Shown one piece after another: positions 1 to 7,205 of a DNA stretch of 13,063 nucleotides. The DNA comes from an uncultured Comamonadaceae bacterium. GTDB taxonomy: Bacteria; Pseudomonadota; Gammaproteobacteria; Burkholderiales; Burkholderiaceae. The notes under the pieces were generated by a model. The model had not been told where the DNA came from. It did not search any database and worked only from the letters and a program-made list of their open reading frames with translations. Numbering within the stretch: the stretch's first letter is position 1; every line of letters starts with the position of its first letter. The stretch spans positions 1-13,063 of the forward strand of contig CAMLQP010000056.1 in the NCBI GenBank assembly GCA_946482115.1, in the 5' to 3' direction. Position numbers and translations under genes: made by a program.

Positions 1-1372
1 CGCCCAGGTCGGAGATGGTGCCGGTGAAGCCCTTGACCTTGTCGCGGATGTCCTCCACCTCCTTGATGATGGACTCCTCCGAGCGGCTCTGGATGATGCG
101 GCCTTCGTGCTCGGTGATGGAGCAGAAGGTGCAGCCGCCGAAGCAGCCGCGCATGATGTTCACGCTGAAGCGGATCATCTCCCAGGCGGGGATCTTGGTG
201 GCACCGTCGTGGCTGCCGTTCTCGTCGGCATAGGCCGGATGCGGGCTGCGCGCATAGGGCAGGTCGAACACCCAGTCCATCTCGGCCGTGGTCAGCGGCA
301 CCGGCGGCGGATTGATCCAGACGTCGCGCGCTGTGGTGCCTTCGCCATGGGCCTGCACCATCGCGCGGGCGTTGCCGGGGTTGGCCTCGACGTGCAGCAC
401 GCGGTTGGCGTGGGCGTAGAGCACGTTGTCGCTCCTCACCTGCTCGTAGCTGGGCAGGCGGATGACGGTGCGCTCGCGCGGGGTCTTGTGGCGGGGCTGG
501 AACACCAGCGGCTGGATGGCCGGGTTGGCGGGTTCGGCGCCCTCTTCCTTGGCGCAGGACTGGCCCTGTGCCTGGGCCTGCTCGGCGGTGGTCTGGTAGG
601 GGTTGATGTGGGACTCGACCGGGCCGGGTCGGTCCACCTCGGTGGAGTCGATCTCGAACCAGCCCTCGGGCGTGACCGTGCGCACGAAGGCGGTGCCGCG
701 CACGTCGGTGATCTGCTCCACCGGCTCGCGCCGGCCCAGGCGGTGGGCGATCTCGACGATGGCGCGCTCGGCGTTGCCGTACAGCAGCAGGTCGCATTTG
801 GCGTCCACCACGATGGAGCGGCGCACCTTGTCGCTCCAGTAGTCGTAGTGGGCGATGCGGCGCAGGCTGCCTTCGATGCCGCCCAGCACGATGGGCACAT
901 CCTTGAAGGCCTCGCGGCAGCGCTGGCTGTAGACGATGGCCGCGCGGTCGGGCCGCTTGCCGCCCACGTCGCCCGGGGTGTAGGCGTCGTCGCTGCGGAT
1001 CTTGCGGTCCGCCGTGTAGCGGTTGATCATGGAATCCATGTTCCCGGCGGTGACGCCGAAGAACAGGTTGGGCTTGCCCAGCGCCTTGAAGGGCTCGGCG
1101 CTCTGCCAGTCGGGCTGGGCGATGATGCCGACCCGGAAGCCCTGGGCCTCCAGCACACGGCCCACCACGGCCATGCCGAAGCTGGGGTGGTCCACGTAGG
1201 CGTCGCCGGTCACCAGCACGATGTCGCACGAATCCCAGCCGAGCTGGTCCATCTCGGCCCGGCTCATGGGCAGAAAGGGCGCGTTGCCGAAGCGTTTGGC
1301 CCAGTACGGGCGGTAGCTGGTCAGGGGCTTGGCGGCACGCGGAAAGAAGGAAACGTCGACAGGGGCGTTCAT
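1..1372 (-). CDS. ygiQ: YgiQ family radical SAM protein (UPF0313), 5' part only
   Basis: This is the N-terminal 457 codons of a radical SAM protein; the C-terminal part lies beyond the left edge (E. coli YgiQ is roughly 740 residues). The ATG at 1372 opens with [20 protein letters not shown], typical of the family's start. Residues about 50-260 form the YgiQ N-terminal domain, including [12 protein letters not shown] and [20 protein letters not shown]. The iron-sulfur motif [10 protein letters not shown] follows, with Cys410, Cys414 and Cys417 spaced CxxxCxxC, then SITEHEGR. These cysteines would bind a 4Fe-4S cluster that cleaves S-adenosylmethionine. The reaction and substrate of YgiQ are unknown to me. 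No good Shine-Dalgarno sequence precedes the start; a TAAAAT box 25 bases upstream could be its -10. It diverges from the DUF2784 gene. Family assignment is firm; biochemical role is not. Confidence 0.93.
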   Translation of the reverse strand, partial: MNAPVDVSFFPRAAKPLTSYRPYWAKRFGNAPFLPMSRAEMDQLGWDSCDIVLVTGDAYVDHPSFGMAVVGRVLEAQGFRVGIIAQPDWQSAEPFKALGKPNLFFGVTAGNMDSMINRYTADRKIRSDDAYTPGDVGGKRPDRAAIVYSQRCREAFKDVPIVLGGIEGSLRRIAHYDYWSDKVRRSIVVDAKCDLLLYGNAERAIVEIAHRLGRREPVEQITDVRGTAFVRTVTPEGWFEIDSTEVDRPGPVESHINPYQTTAEQAQAQGQSCAKEEGAEPANPAIQPLVFQPRHKTPRERTVIRLPSYEQVRSDNVLYAHANRVLHVEANPGNARAMVQAHGEGTTARDVWINPPPVPLTTAEMDWVFDLPYARSPHPAYADENGSHDGATKIPAWEMIRFSVNIMRGCFGGCTFCSITEHEGRIIQSRSEESIIKEVEDIRDKVKGFTGTISDLG

Positions 1373-1458
1373 GCGGGGCTTCGTGGGTAACCCGTGATTT
1401 TAGTTGGCGGGGTGCTTTTGCGGCTGGCCGTCGGGCCGATGGCCTTCACAATGGCCCC
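1373..1458. promoter_or_regulatory. Divergent intergenic region between ygiQ and the DUF2784 gene
   Basis: These 86 bases separate two divergent starts, so they should hold promoters for both. On the minus strand a TAAAAT hexamer (1397-1402) matches the -10 consensus at five of six positions and lies 25 bases before the ygiQ ATG, but no matching -35 box is visible. A nine-base palindrome GGGTAACCC (1385-1393) sits between that box and the start codon and could be an operator or chance. On the plus strand I see no convincing promoter. All of this is inference from motif resemblance. Confidence 0.3.
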
Positions 1459-1863
1459 ATGTGGCCCCCCTCGCCCGCCCTGGCGGCCCTGCTGGCCGAT
1501 CTCCTCCTCGCGCTGCATGTGGGCGTGGTGGCCTTCGTCGTGCTGGGCGAAATGGGCATCCTGGCCGGTGCGCGCCTGGGCTGGCGCTGGGTGCGGCGGC
1601 GCTGGCTGCGGCTGGCTCACCTGGGCCTGATGGTCTTCATCGCGCTGCAGGCCGCGCTCGGCCGGCTATGCCCGCTGACGATCTGGGAGCAGGACCTGCG
1701 CCGCCTGGCCGGCCAGTCCAGCTACGGCGAATCCTTCATCGCCCACTGGCTGGGCCGCCTGCTCTACTGGGATCTGCCGTGGTGGGTGTTCGTGACAGCC
1801 TATGCGGCTTTCGCATTGCTGGTGTCGCTGACGTGGCGCTGGATTCCACCTTCGCGTGAATAA
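1459..1863 (+). CDS. DUF2784 family small membrane protein
   Basis: A 134-residue integral membrane protein of unknown function. Hydrophobic segments lie at about residues 7-36, 50-70 and 105-126, separated by a basic loop (RWVRRRWLR, 43-51) that should face the cytoplasm. Two hallmarks of the DUF2784 family are visible: LADLLLALHVGVVAFVVLG near the N-terminus, and a conserved CPLT motif (71-74) followed by WEQDLRR and a YGESFI stretch. Length is normal for the family. The start is the ATG at 1459; no strong ribosome binding site is seen. It is followed 27 bases later by the crotonase gene on the same strand, so the two may be co-transcribed. The family is recognised with good confidence, but no role can be assigned. 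Confidence 0.85.
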   Translation: MWPPSPALAALLADLLLALHVGVVAFVVLGEMGILAGARLGWRWVRRRWLRLAHLGLMVFIALQAALGRLCPLTIWEQDLRRLAGQSSYGESFIAHWLGRLLYWDLPWWVFVTAYAAFALLVSLTWRWIPPSRE

Positions 1864-1877
1864 GATGGGTTTTCCTC

Positions 1878-1884
1878 AGAGGAG
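1878..1884 (+). promoter_or_regulatory. Ribosome binding site of the crotonase gene
   Basis: The sequence CAGAGGAG ends seven bases before the ATG at 1891, a good Shine-Dalgarno match at near-ideal spacing. It supports this ATG as the start. Confidence 0.75.
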
Positions 1885-1890
1885 ACACCC

Positions 1891-2790
1891 ATGCCCACCT
1901 ACAACACCCTGAAGATCGACAAAGACCCCGGCAACCCGCGCATCGCCCGCCTGCTGCTCAACCGCCCTGAGCGGCTCAACGCCATCACCGACGACACCCC
2001 GCGCGACATCCGCGCCGCCGTGGAATGGGCCAACGCCGACGACGAGGTCCACGTGATCGTGGTCGAAGGCGCCGGCAAGGGCTTCTGCGGCGGCTACGAT
2101 CTGGCCGACACCGCCCAGCAGCACATCGAGCACCCCTGCCAGCAGGAGTCCTACCCCTGGGACCCGATGGTGGACTACGCCTACATGAAGCGCAACACCG
2201 AGGACTTCATGACGCTGTGGAAAAGCGCCAAGCCCACCATCGCCAAGGTGCATGGCGCGGCCGTGGCCGGCGGCAGCGACATCGCCCTGTGCTGCGACCT
2301 GCTGGTGATGGCCGAGGACGCGCGCATCGGCTACATGCCCACGCGCGTGTGGGGCTGCCCCACCACGGCGATGTGGACCTTCCGCCTCGGGCCCGTGCGC
2401 GCCAAGCAGCTGATGTTCACCGGCGACGTGATCGATGGCCGCACCGCCGCCGACTGGGGTCTGGCCAACCAGGCCGTGCCCGCCGCCGAGCTGGAAGCCG
2501 CCACGCTGAGGTTGGCCAGCCGCATCGCCGGCGTGCCGCGCGGCCACCTGGCCATGCACAAGCTGGTGGTCAACCAGGTGATGCTGACCATGGGGCTGGA
2601 GCAGGCCCAGACCATGGCCACGGTATTCGACGGCATCACCCGCCACAACCCCGAGGGGCTGTGGTTCCGCCGCCATGCGCAGACGCACGGCTTCAAGTCG
2701 GCCATCGAGTGGCGCGACAGCGGCCGCCCCATACCCGAAGGCGACGAGGCCCGCCAGCTGGTGCAAGGCATGGGCCGTCCGCGGGACTGA
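1891..2790 (+). CDS. Crotonase/enoyl-CoA hydratase family protein with atypical active site
   Basis: A 299-residue crotonase-fold enzyme expected to act on an acyl-CoA thioester in the cytoplasm. The N-terminal strand motif [16 protein letters not shown] (17-32) is followed by the two oxyanion-hole segments [10 protein letters not shown] (62-71) and [13 protein letters not shown] (121-133), and later by [16 protein letters not shown] (176-191). In classical enoyl-CoA hydratase two glutamates (Glu144 and Glu164, rat numbering) activate water. Here the first is replaced by Asp130, and the second aligns with Pro150/Thr151 in the motif GYMPTRVWG. It is therefore unlikely to be a textbook hydratase; isomerase, hydrolase or other crotonase chemistry is possible. 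The protein is longer than the usual 260 residues, with an extra C-terminal tail. Codon use matches its neighbours. Family certain, reaction unknown. Confidence 0.9.
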   Translation: MPTYNTLKIDKDPGNPRIARLLLNRPERLNAITDDTPRDIRAAVEWANADDEVHVIVVEGAGKGFCGGYDLADTAQQHIEHPCQQESYPWDPMVDYAYMKRNTEDFMTLWKSAKPTIAKVHGAAVAGGSDIALCCDLLVMAEDARIGYMPTRVWGCPTTAMWTFRLGPVRAKQLMFTGDVIDGRTAADWGLANQAVPAAELEAATLRLASRIAGVPRGHLAMHKLVVNQVMLTMGLEQAQTMATVFDGITRHNPEGLWFRRHAQTHGFKSAIEWRDSGRPIPEGDEARQLVQGMGRPRD

Positions 2791-2793
2791 GCC

Positions 2794-2817
2794 GCCGGTG
2801 CCGTTTGCGGCACCGGC
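2794..2817 (+). terminator. GC-rich hairpin after the crotonase gene
   Basis: A perfect ten-pair inverted repeat with a TTTG loop begins three bases after the crotonase stop codon (arms GCCGGTGCCG and CGGCACCGGC). No T-tract follows, so it is not a complete intrinsic terminator, but position and strength suggest a 3'-end or RNA-stabilising structure for the upstream transcript. Confidence 0.55.
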
Positions 2818-2830
2818 CCAACACTCAGGG

Positions 2831-2870
2831 GCCTCAAATCCGCCTCAAATGTTAATAAACGTGTAAGCTC
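2831..2870 (+). promoter_or_regulatory. AT-rich island with direct repeats upstream of the MHYT-GGDEF-EAL gene
   Basis: In a 194-base intergenic gap, the nonamer GCCTCAAAT occurs twice (2831-2839 and 2842-2850), 11 bases apart, about one helical turn. It is followed by the AT-rich GTTAATAAAC and GTGTAAGC. This is the most AT-rich stretch of the gap and lies 115-155 bases before the gene start, so it is the best candidate for a promoter or regulator site. No clean -35/-10 pair can be pointed to. Confidence 0.35.
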
Positions 2871-2984
2871 CGGCGAAGTTCCCAACCGCCCCGCAGCCTG
2901 CCCGCCACCGTGACACGCCACAGCCCTCCGGTGTTCCTGTCCACGCACCACACCCGTGGTGGCCCCGCTGCCGCCTGACGCACG

Positions 2985-5114
2985 ATGCAGCAGGCCGCCC
3001 TCTTGCTCTCACCTTTCACGCACTGGGCGTTCACGGCCCTTCTGGCCCTCCTGTCCGCTTACGTGGCGCTTGACTGCGCCAGCCGGGTCGCCACGCGCAC
3101 GCCACGCCAGGCGGTGGGCTGGCTGCTGGGTGGCGCCCTGGCCATGGGCACCGGCAGCTGGTCGCTGCACATCGTCGGGGTGCTGGGGCTGCAGCTGCCG
3201 TTTGACGTCGGCTACCAGCCGGTCATCCTGCTGTCGGCCTGGCTGATCGCGGTGGCCGTGAGCGCCACCGGCCTGCTCATGACCTTCGGCGGCGACACGC
3301 CCACCACCCGCCTGGCCGGCAGCGCCGGCGTGCTGATGGCCGGCATGCTGGTGGCGCACGCGCTGGCCCTGCTGGCCGCCGGCCTGCAGCCCGGCCCGCT
3401 GTGGCAGTGGTCGGTGCTGCTGTCGGCGTGCATCGGTGCCCTGGTGCTCAGTCTGGCTGCTCTGTGGTTGCTGCTGGAATGGCCGCGCCGCATGCCGCGC
3501 CTGGCCTGGCTGGCCCAACCCACGGCTGCCGCGCTGCTGGCGCTGGGGCTGTGGTGGGCCCAGTCCGAGACGCTGGCAGCCTCCGGCGTCACCCAGCAGA
3601 CCGGTTCGGCCTATGCCGGACTGGTGCCCATACACGCGCTGAGCCTGCTGGCCACCTTCGGCACGCTGATCCTGCTGATCATGACGCTGGTGACCTCGTT
3701 CACCGAGGCGCGCATGCGCGCCTCGCTGCGGCAGGCCGAAGGCTCGCTGGAAAAGCAGAGCCAGACCGACATGCTGACCGGACTGCCCAACCGCCACGGC
3801 TTCGAGGAACAGCTGGCGGTGGAGGTGCAGAAGGCCGACGGCGAACGTGACCGGCTGGCGCTGATTTTTGTCGACCTGGACGGCTTCAAGCCCATCAACG
3901 AATCCTTCGGGCACCGCGTCGGCGATCTGCTGCTGCAGGAAACCGCCAACCGCCTGCGGGCCCAGATCGCCCCCGGCGACCGGCTGGCGCGCTGGGGCGC
4001 CGACGAATTCCTGCTGCTGCTGACCGCGGACCCCAGCCGGGATCAGGCGGCCGCACGCGCCCGCCAGCTGCTGGATGCCCTGGCGCAGCCGCTGCGGGTG
4101 GAGGATCGGGATGTGCCCATCGCGGCCTCGGCCGGCATCGCGCTGTACCCGGAACACGGCGCGCTGTCGACACTGATCACCCACGCGGACGCGGCCGCCC
4201 GTGCCTCCAAGGCGGCTGGCGGCGCCACCTACTGCTTCTTCGAGGCACGCATGATGACCGACGCGCGCGAGCAGGTGGAACTGCTGCGCGACCTGCGCAA
4301 CGCGCTGGCCAATGGCGAGCTGGAGCTGTACTACCAGCCCAAGGTGCACGCGCCCAGTGGCGAGATCACCGGGGCCGAAGCGCTGCTGCGCTGGAACCAC
4401 CCCACGCGCGGCCTGATCAACCCGGCGGTCTTCATCCCCATCGCCGAGCGCTTCGGCCTGATCGGCGCCATCGGCCACTGGGTCATCGACGAAGCCTGCC
4501 GCCAGATCCGCGACTGGCGCGACGGCGGCCTGCGCATGCGCGTGGCCATCAACCTGTCGGTCCACCAGCTGCGCCAGCCCGACCTGCCCGAGCGCATCGC
4601 CACCGCCCTGAAGCAGCACGATGTCAACCCCACGCTGCTCACCTGCGAGATCACCGAATCGGTGGCGATGGAGGACACCGACAGCACCAAGCACTTCTTC
4701 CAGAAGCTGGCCGAGATCGGGGTGCACATCTCCATCGACGACTTCGGCACCGGCTATTCCAGCCTGAGCTACCTGCGCCAGCTGCCCACCGAGGAGCTGA
4801 AGATCGACCGCGGCTTCGTGATGGACCTGGAAACCAGCAACGACGCCAAGGCAGTGGTGGACGCGGTGGTGAAGCTGGGCCTGGCGCTGGGCCTCAAAGT
4901 GGTGGCCGAGGGCGTGGAAACCGACGCCCAGTACCAGATCCTGCGCCAGCTGGGCTGCGTGGAGCTGCAGGGCTACGTGTTCGCCAAGCCCATGGCCGCC
5001 AAGGTGCTCTACCTGTGGGCCATGAACGACGTGGGCCCCAGCGCGCTGGAGTTCCGCCCCTCGCTGTTCGGCGACACGGTGCTGCCGCCGGTGGAGCCGG
5101 ACAAGGCGGCCTGA
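2985..5114 (+). CDS. Membrane-bound MHYT-GGDEF-EAL cyclic-di-GMP phosphodiesterase
   Basis: A 709-residue inner-membrane signalling protein. Residues 10-240 hold about seven hydrophobic segments resembling an MHYT sensor, but the motif is degraded: SLHIVG (60-65, His62), AHAL (124-127, His125) and AQSE (192-195, His absent). The GGDEF domain (about 258-425) has DMLTGLPNRHGF and FVDLDGFKPIN, but its signature reads GADEF (338-342), and the RxxD inhibitory site reads APGD. Cyclase activity is therefore doubtful. The EAL domain (about 440-680) keeps every catalytic element: EALLRW (Glu465), INLS (Asn523), CEITES (Glu555), DDFGTGYSSL (Asp585, Asp586), KIDR (Lys606), AEGVET (Glu642) and QGY (Gln662). 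It should hydrolyse cyclic-di-GMP to pGpG, lowering signals for biofilm and sessility. It is probably transcribed alone from its own promoter. The ATG start has a weak ribosome site. Domain order is certain; ligand unknown. Confidence 0.92.
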   Translation: MQQAALLLSPFTHWAFTALLALLSAYVALDCASRVATRTPRQAVGWLLGGALAMGTGSWSLHIVGVLGLQLPFDVGYQPVILLSAWLIAVAVSATGLLMTFGGDTPTTRLAGSAGVLMAGMLVAHALALLAAGLQPGPLWQWSVLLSACIGALVLSLAALWLLLEWPRRMPRLAWLAQPTAAALLALGLWWAQSETLAASGVTQQTGSAYAGLVPIHALSLLATFGTLILLIMTLVTSFTEARMRASLRQAEGSLEKQSQTDMLTGLPNRHGFEEQLAVEVQKADGERDRLALIFVDLDGFKPINESFGHRVGDLLLQETANRLRAQIAPGDRLARWGADEFLLLLTADPSRDQAAARARQLLDALAQPLRVEDRDVPIAASAGIALYPEHGALSTLITHADAAARASKAAGGATYCFFEARMMTDAREQVELLRDLRNALANGELELYYQPKVHAPSGEITGAEALLRWNHPTRGLINPAVFIPIAERFGLIGAIGHWVIDEACRQIRDWRDGGLRMRVAINLSVHQLRQPDLPERIATALKQHDVNPTLLTCEITESVAMEDTDSTKHFFQKLAEIGVHISIDDFGTGYSSLSYLRQLPTEELKIDRGFVMDLETSNDAKAVVDAVVKLGLALGLKVVAEGVETDAQYQILRQLGCVELQGYVFAKPMAAKVLYLWAMNDVGPSALEFRPSLFGDTVLPPVEPDKAA

Positions 5115-5121
5115 GCCGCCT
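5104..5121. terminator. Hairpin over the stop codon at the convergent junction
   Basis: A seven-pair inverted repeat, AGGCGGC/GCCGCCT with loop CTGA, contains the TGA stop of the EAL gene in its loop. It lies 18 bases beyond the stop of the facing Bug gene. Being symmetric, it could fold in both transcripts and act between two convergent genes. No T-tract is present on either strand, so terminator function is only a possibility. Confidence 0.35.
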
Positions 5122-5138
5122 GCCCGGCATCCGGCGCC

Positions 5139-6128
5139 TTACTGCGGCTGGAAGCCGCTGTCCTTGATGATGCGGGCCCAGGCCTGGCGGTAGGCGCTTT
5201 CGCGCTGGCCCAGCTGCTCACCGCTCATGAACCCCACGTTCAGGCCCATGGCGGTCAGGCGCTCGCGCACGGCGGGCTGCTGCACCGCCCTGGCCACGGC
5301 ACCCGCCAGGGCATCGACGGCCGCCTTGGGCGTGCCGGAGGGCGCGAAGATGCCGTAGTACGGCACGTCCTCGAAGCCGCTCACGCCCAGCTCGGCGAAG
5401 GTGGGCACCTCGGGCATCACCGGCTGGCGCTCCTTGCCCATCACGGCCACCACCTGCAGCTTGCCGGCCTTGTGGTTCTCGATGAAGTCGGGGATGGAGC
5501 CCACACCGGCCGCGATCTGGTTGCCCAGCATGTCGGCCATCATGGGCGCGCTGCCCCGGTAGGGCGCGGCCACCAGGTCCAGCTGGTTCTTTTGCGCCAG
5601 CACCTTGACCAGGAACTCGGGCACCGAAGCCGGCGCCGGAATGCCCACGTTGCCCTTGCCGCCCTGGGCCTTGAGCCAGGCCACGTATTCCGTGTAGCCC
5701 TTGGCCGGGGTGCCGCCCGAAACCGCCAGCGCGTTCACGAAGGTGGCGAAGCCGGCCACGGGCACGAAGTCCTTGGCGGGGTCGAAACCGGCGTTCTTCA
5801 TCACCAGCGGGATGATGGAGACGCTGTGGTCGTGCGACAGGAACAGCGTGGTGCCGTCCGGCGCCGAGGTCTTGAGTGTCTGCGCGGCGATCTGGCCGCC
5901 GGCGCCGGCCTTGTTCTCGACCACCACGGAGGTGCCCAGCGAATCCTTCATGGACTCGGCCAGGATGCGGGCGATGGCGTCGGTGCCGCCGCCGGCGGGA
6001 AAGCCCACCAGGATCTTCACGGGCGGTTTGGCCGGCTGGGCGGCGGCCAGGCCCAGGGTCAGCGCACCGGCCAGGGCGATGACGGCACGGCGGGTGGCGG
6101 AAAAGCGCGAGGTCGCGAGCGGGGTCAT
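5139..6128 (-). CDS. Bug/TctC family tripartite tricarboxylate transporter substrate-binding protein
   Basis: A 329-residue secreted periplasmic solute-binding protein of the Bug family, abundant in Burkholderiales. The N-terminus has a basic region with two arginines (ATRRAVIAL) and a hydrophobic core, and cleavage is likely after LGLAAA, before QPAKP. The mature protein starts with the family hallmark VKILVGFPAGGGTDAIAR (37-54), then VVVENKAGAGGQIAA and DGTTLFLS, and ends normally. Such proteins bind carboxylates or similar small molecules. No TctA/TctB membrane partners are in view, so it is an orphan here, as is common. The ATG at 6128 is chosen over an in-frame TTG at 6137 because a GAGGA box sits nine bases before the ATG and too close to the TTG. 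It follows the alpha/beta hydrolase by 60 bases on the same strand. The ligand cannot be read from sequence. Confidence 0.93.
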   Translation of the reverse strand: MTPLATSRFSATRRAVIALAGALTLGLAAAQPAKPPVKILVGFPAGGGTDAIARILAESMKDSLGTSVVVENKAGAGGQIAAQTLKTSAPDGTTLFLSHDHSVSIIPLVMKNAGFDPAKDFVPVAGFATFVNALAVSGGTPAKGYTEYVAWLKAQGGKGNVGIPAPASVPEFLVKVLAQKNQLDLVAAPYRGSAPMMADMLGNQIAAGVGSIPDFIENHKAGKLQVVAVMGKERQPVMPEVPTFAELGVSGFEDVPYYGIFAPSGTPKAAVDALAGAVARAVQQPAVRERLTAMGLNVGFMSGEQLGQRESAYRQAWARIIKDSGFQPQ

Positions 6129-6137
6129 GAAAGGCAA

Positions 6138-6142
6138 TCCTC
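6138..6142 (-). promoter_or_regulatory. Ribosome binding site of the Bug gene
   Basis: GAGGA on the minus strand lies nine bases upstream of the ATG at 6128 and directly abuts the alternative TTG start at 6137. Its spacing decides in favour of the ATG. A T-run (ATTTTTTGAGGA) precedes it in an AT-rich leader. Confidence 0.65.
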
Positions 6143-6188
6143 AAAAAATGTAAAGAGCGGGCAATTTAGCAGGAACGGTGCCAGCGCT

Positions 6189-7145
6189 TCAGGCGCCGCC
6201 GAACGCGTGGCGCAGCGCCCGCGCCGCATCGTTGTGCGCCTGTAGCGCCTCGGGGATGGCGCGCCCCATCTTGATGAATTCGTGCACCACGCCGCGGTAG
6301 ATTTCCAGGTCCACCGGCACGCCGGCGGCGCGCAGCTTGTCGGCATAGAGCACGCCCTCGTCCACCAGCGGGTCGCACTCGGCCAGACCGATCCAGGCCG
6401 GCGCCACGCCGTCGACGTCGCTCGCGTTCAGCGGCGCGAAGCGCCAGTCGTCCCGGTCTGCCGGGCTGCGCACGTACTGGCCGAAAAAGTAGTCGATGTG
6501 CGCCGCCTCCAGCACGAAACCGTGCCCGAAGGTGCGGTGCGAGCGCGTGTCCTGGTGGGCGGTGCAGCCCGGGTAGAACAGCAGCTGCAGCGCCAGCGGC
6601 AGGCCGGCGTCGCGCGCCTGGATGGCGCACACTGCCGCCAGCGTGCCGCCCGCGCTGTCGCCGCCCACGGCCAGGCGGCTGGCGTCCAGGCCCAGCGTAT
6701 CGGCCTGGGCGTGCAGCCAGGCCAGGCTGTCCCAGGCGTCGTCGGCCGCCGTGGGAAATTTGAAGGCCGGCGCCAGCCGGTAGTCCACCGACAGCACCGC
6801 GCAGTGCGCCAGGTGCGCCAGGTGGCGGCACAGGCTTTCGTGGGTGGCCACGCTGCCCACGGTGAAACCGCCGCCATGGAAGTACAGCAGCACCGGCAGC
6901 CGGTCGTGGCCGGGTGCCACCAGCTGCACCGGCAGGGTGGCGCCGTCGCGCGTGGGAAGGGCCAGCCGCTCGTCGCGCGCCAGCTTGCAGGGTGACAGGT
7001 CCAGCACGCCGGCACCGGCCGCGTAGGCGGCGCGCGCCTGGTCGGGCGTCATCAGGTGCAGGGGGGTGCGGTTGGCGCGTGCCATGCGGTCCAGCACGCC
7101 GCGCATCAGGGGCGTGAGCAGCGCACGCGGGTTGGGGTGACTCAT
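6189..7145 (-). CDS. Alpha/beta hydrolase, hormone-sensitive-lipase (family IV) esterase
   Basis: A 318-residue cytoplasmic carboxylesterase of the HSL family. The oxyanion-hole motif YFHGGGF (88-94), the conserved YRLAPAFKFP (122-131) and the nucleophile motif GDSAGG (162-167, Ser164) are all present. So are the acid in CDPLVDE (Asp258) and the histidine in VVHEF (His288), which complete the catalytic triad. The N-terminal cap helix begins with PLMRGVLDRMARA. No signal peptide is seen. The family hydrolyses short acyl esters and sometimes lactones. The start is the ATG at 7145; the 60-base gap to the divergent dehydrogenase must hold its promoter. The Bug gene follows on the same strand and may be co-transcribed. 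Next to an enzyme resembling 4-hydroxybutyrate dehydrogenase, an ester or lactone of a hydroxyacid is a reasonable guess at its substrate, but this is inference. Confidence 0.93.
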   Translation of the reverse strand: MSHPNPRALLTPLMRGVLDRMARANRTPLHLMTPDQARAAYAAGAGVLDLSPCKLARDERLALPTRDGATLPVQLVAPGHDRLPVLLYFHGGGFTVGSVATHESLCRHLAHLAHCAVLSVDYRLAPAFKFPTAADDAWDSLAWLHAQADTLGLDASRLAVGGDSAGGTLAAVCAIQARDAGLPLALQLLFYPGCTAHQDTRSHRTFGHGFVLEAAHIDYFFGQYVRSPADRDDWRFAPLNASDVDGVAPAWIGLAECDPLVDEGVLYADKLRAAGVPVDLEIYRGVVHEFIKMGRAIPEALQAHNDAARALRHAFGGA

Positions 7146-7205
7146 GGGTGAATGCTAGCCGAGCGCGATGGGCCTATAGTCCTGCGCACAAGGAGACAAA
7201 ACCCC
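7146..7205. promoter_or_regulatory. Divergent promoter region between the esterase and dehydrogenase genes
   Basis: Sixty bases lie between two divergent starts. A central CTATAG palindrome (7174-7179) gives a -10-like box on both strands: TATAGT (7175-7180) on the plus strand and TATAGG on the minus strand. Neither has a clear -35 element at normal spacing, although TTGTCT lies 15 bases upstream on the minus strand. On the plus strand, AAGGAG (7190-7195) is a strong ribosome binding site ten bases before the ATG at 7206. The ribosome site is well supported; the promoters are inferred. Confidence 0.4.

Noticed and set aside
107..1390. A 427-codon open frame on the plus strand opposite ygiQ
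   Set aside because: It is antisense to a clear radical SAM gene. Its translation is the Ala/Gly/His/Val-rich composition typical of the reverse of GC-rich coding DNA, with no domain I recognise.
3009..4727. A 572-codon open frame on the minus strand opposite the GGDEF-EAL gene
   Set aside because: It is low-complexity, rich in Gln/Gly/Arg/His, and mirrors the codon bias of the real gene. It is a product of high GC at third positions.
6129..6137. TTG start adding three residues to the Bug protein
   Set aside because: The GAGGA box directly abuts this TTG, leaving no spacing, whereas it is well placed for the ATG at 6128.
7152..7205. In-frame upstream ATG adding 18 residues to the dehydrogenase
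   Set aside because: The added residues (MLAERDGPIVLRTRRQNP) do not resemble the family N-terminus, and the AAGGAG ribosome site fits the ATG at 7206.
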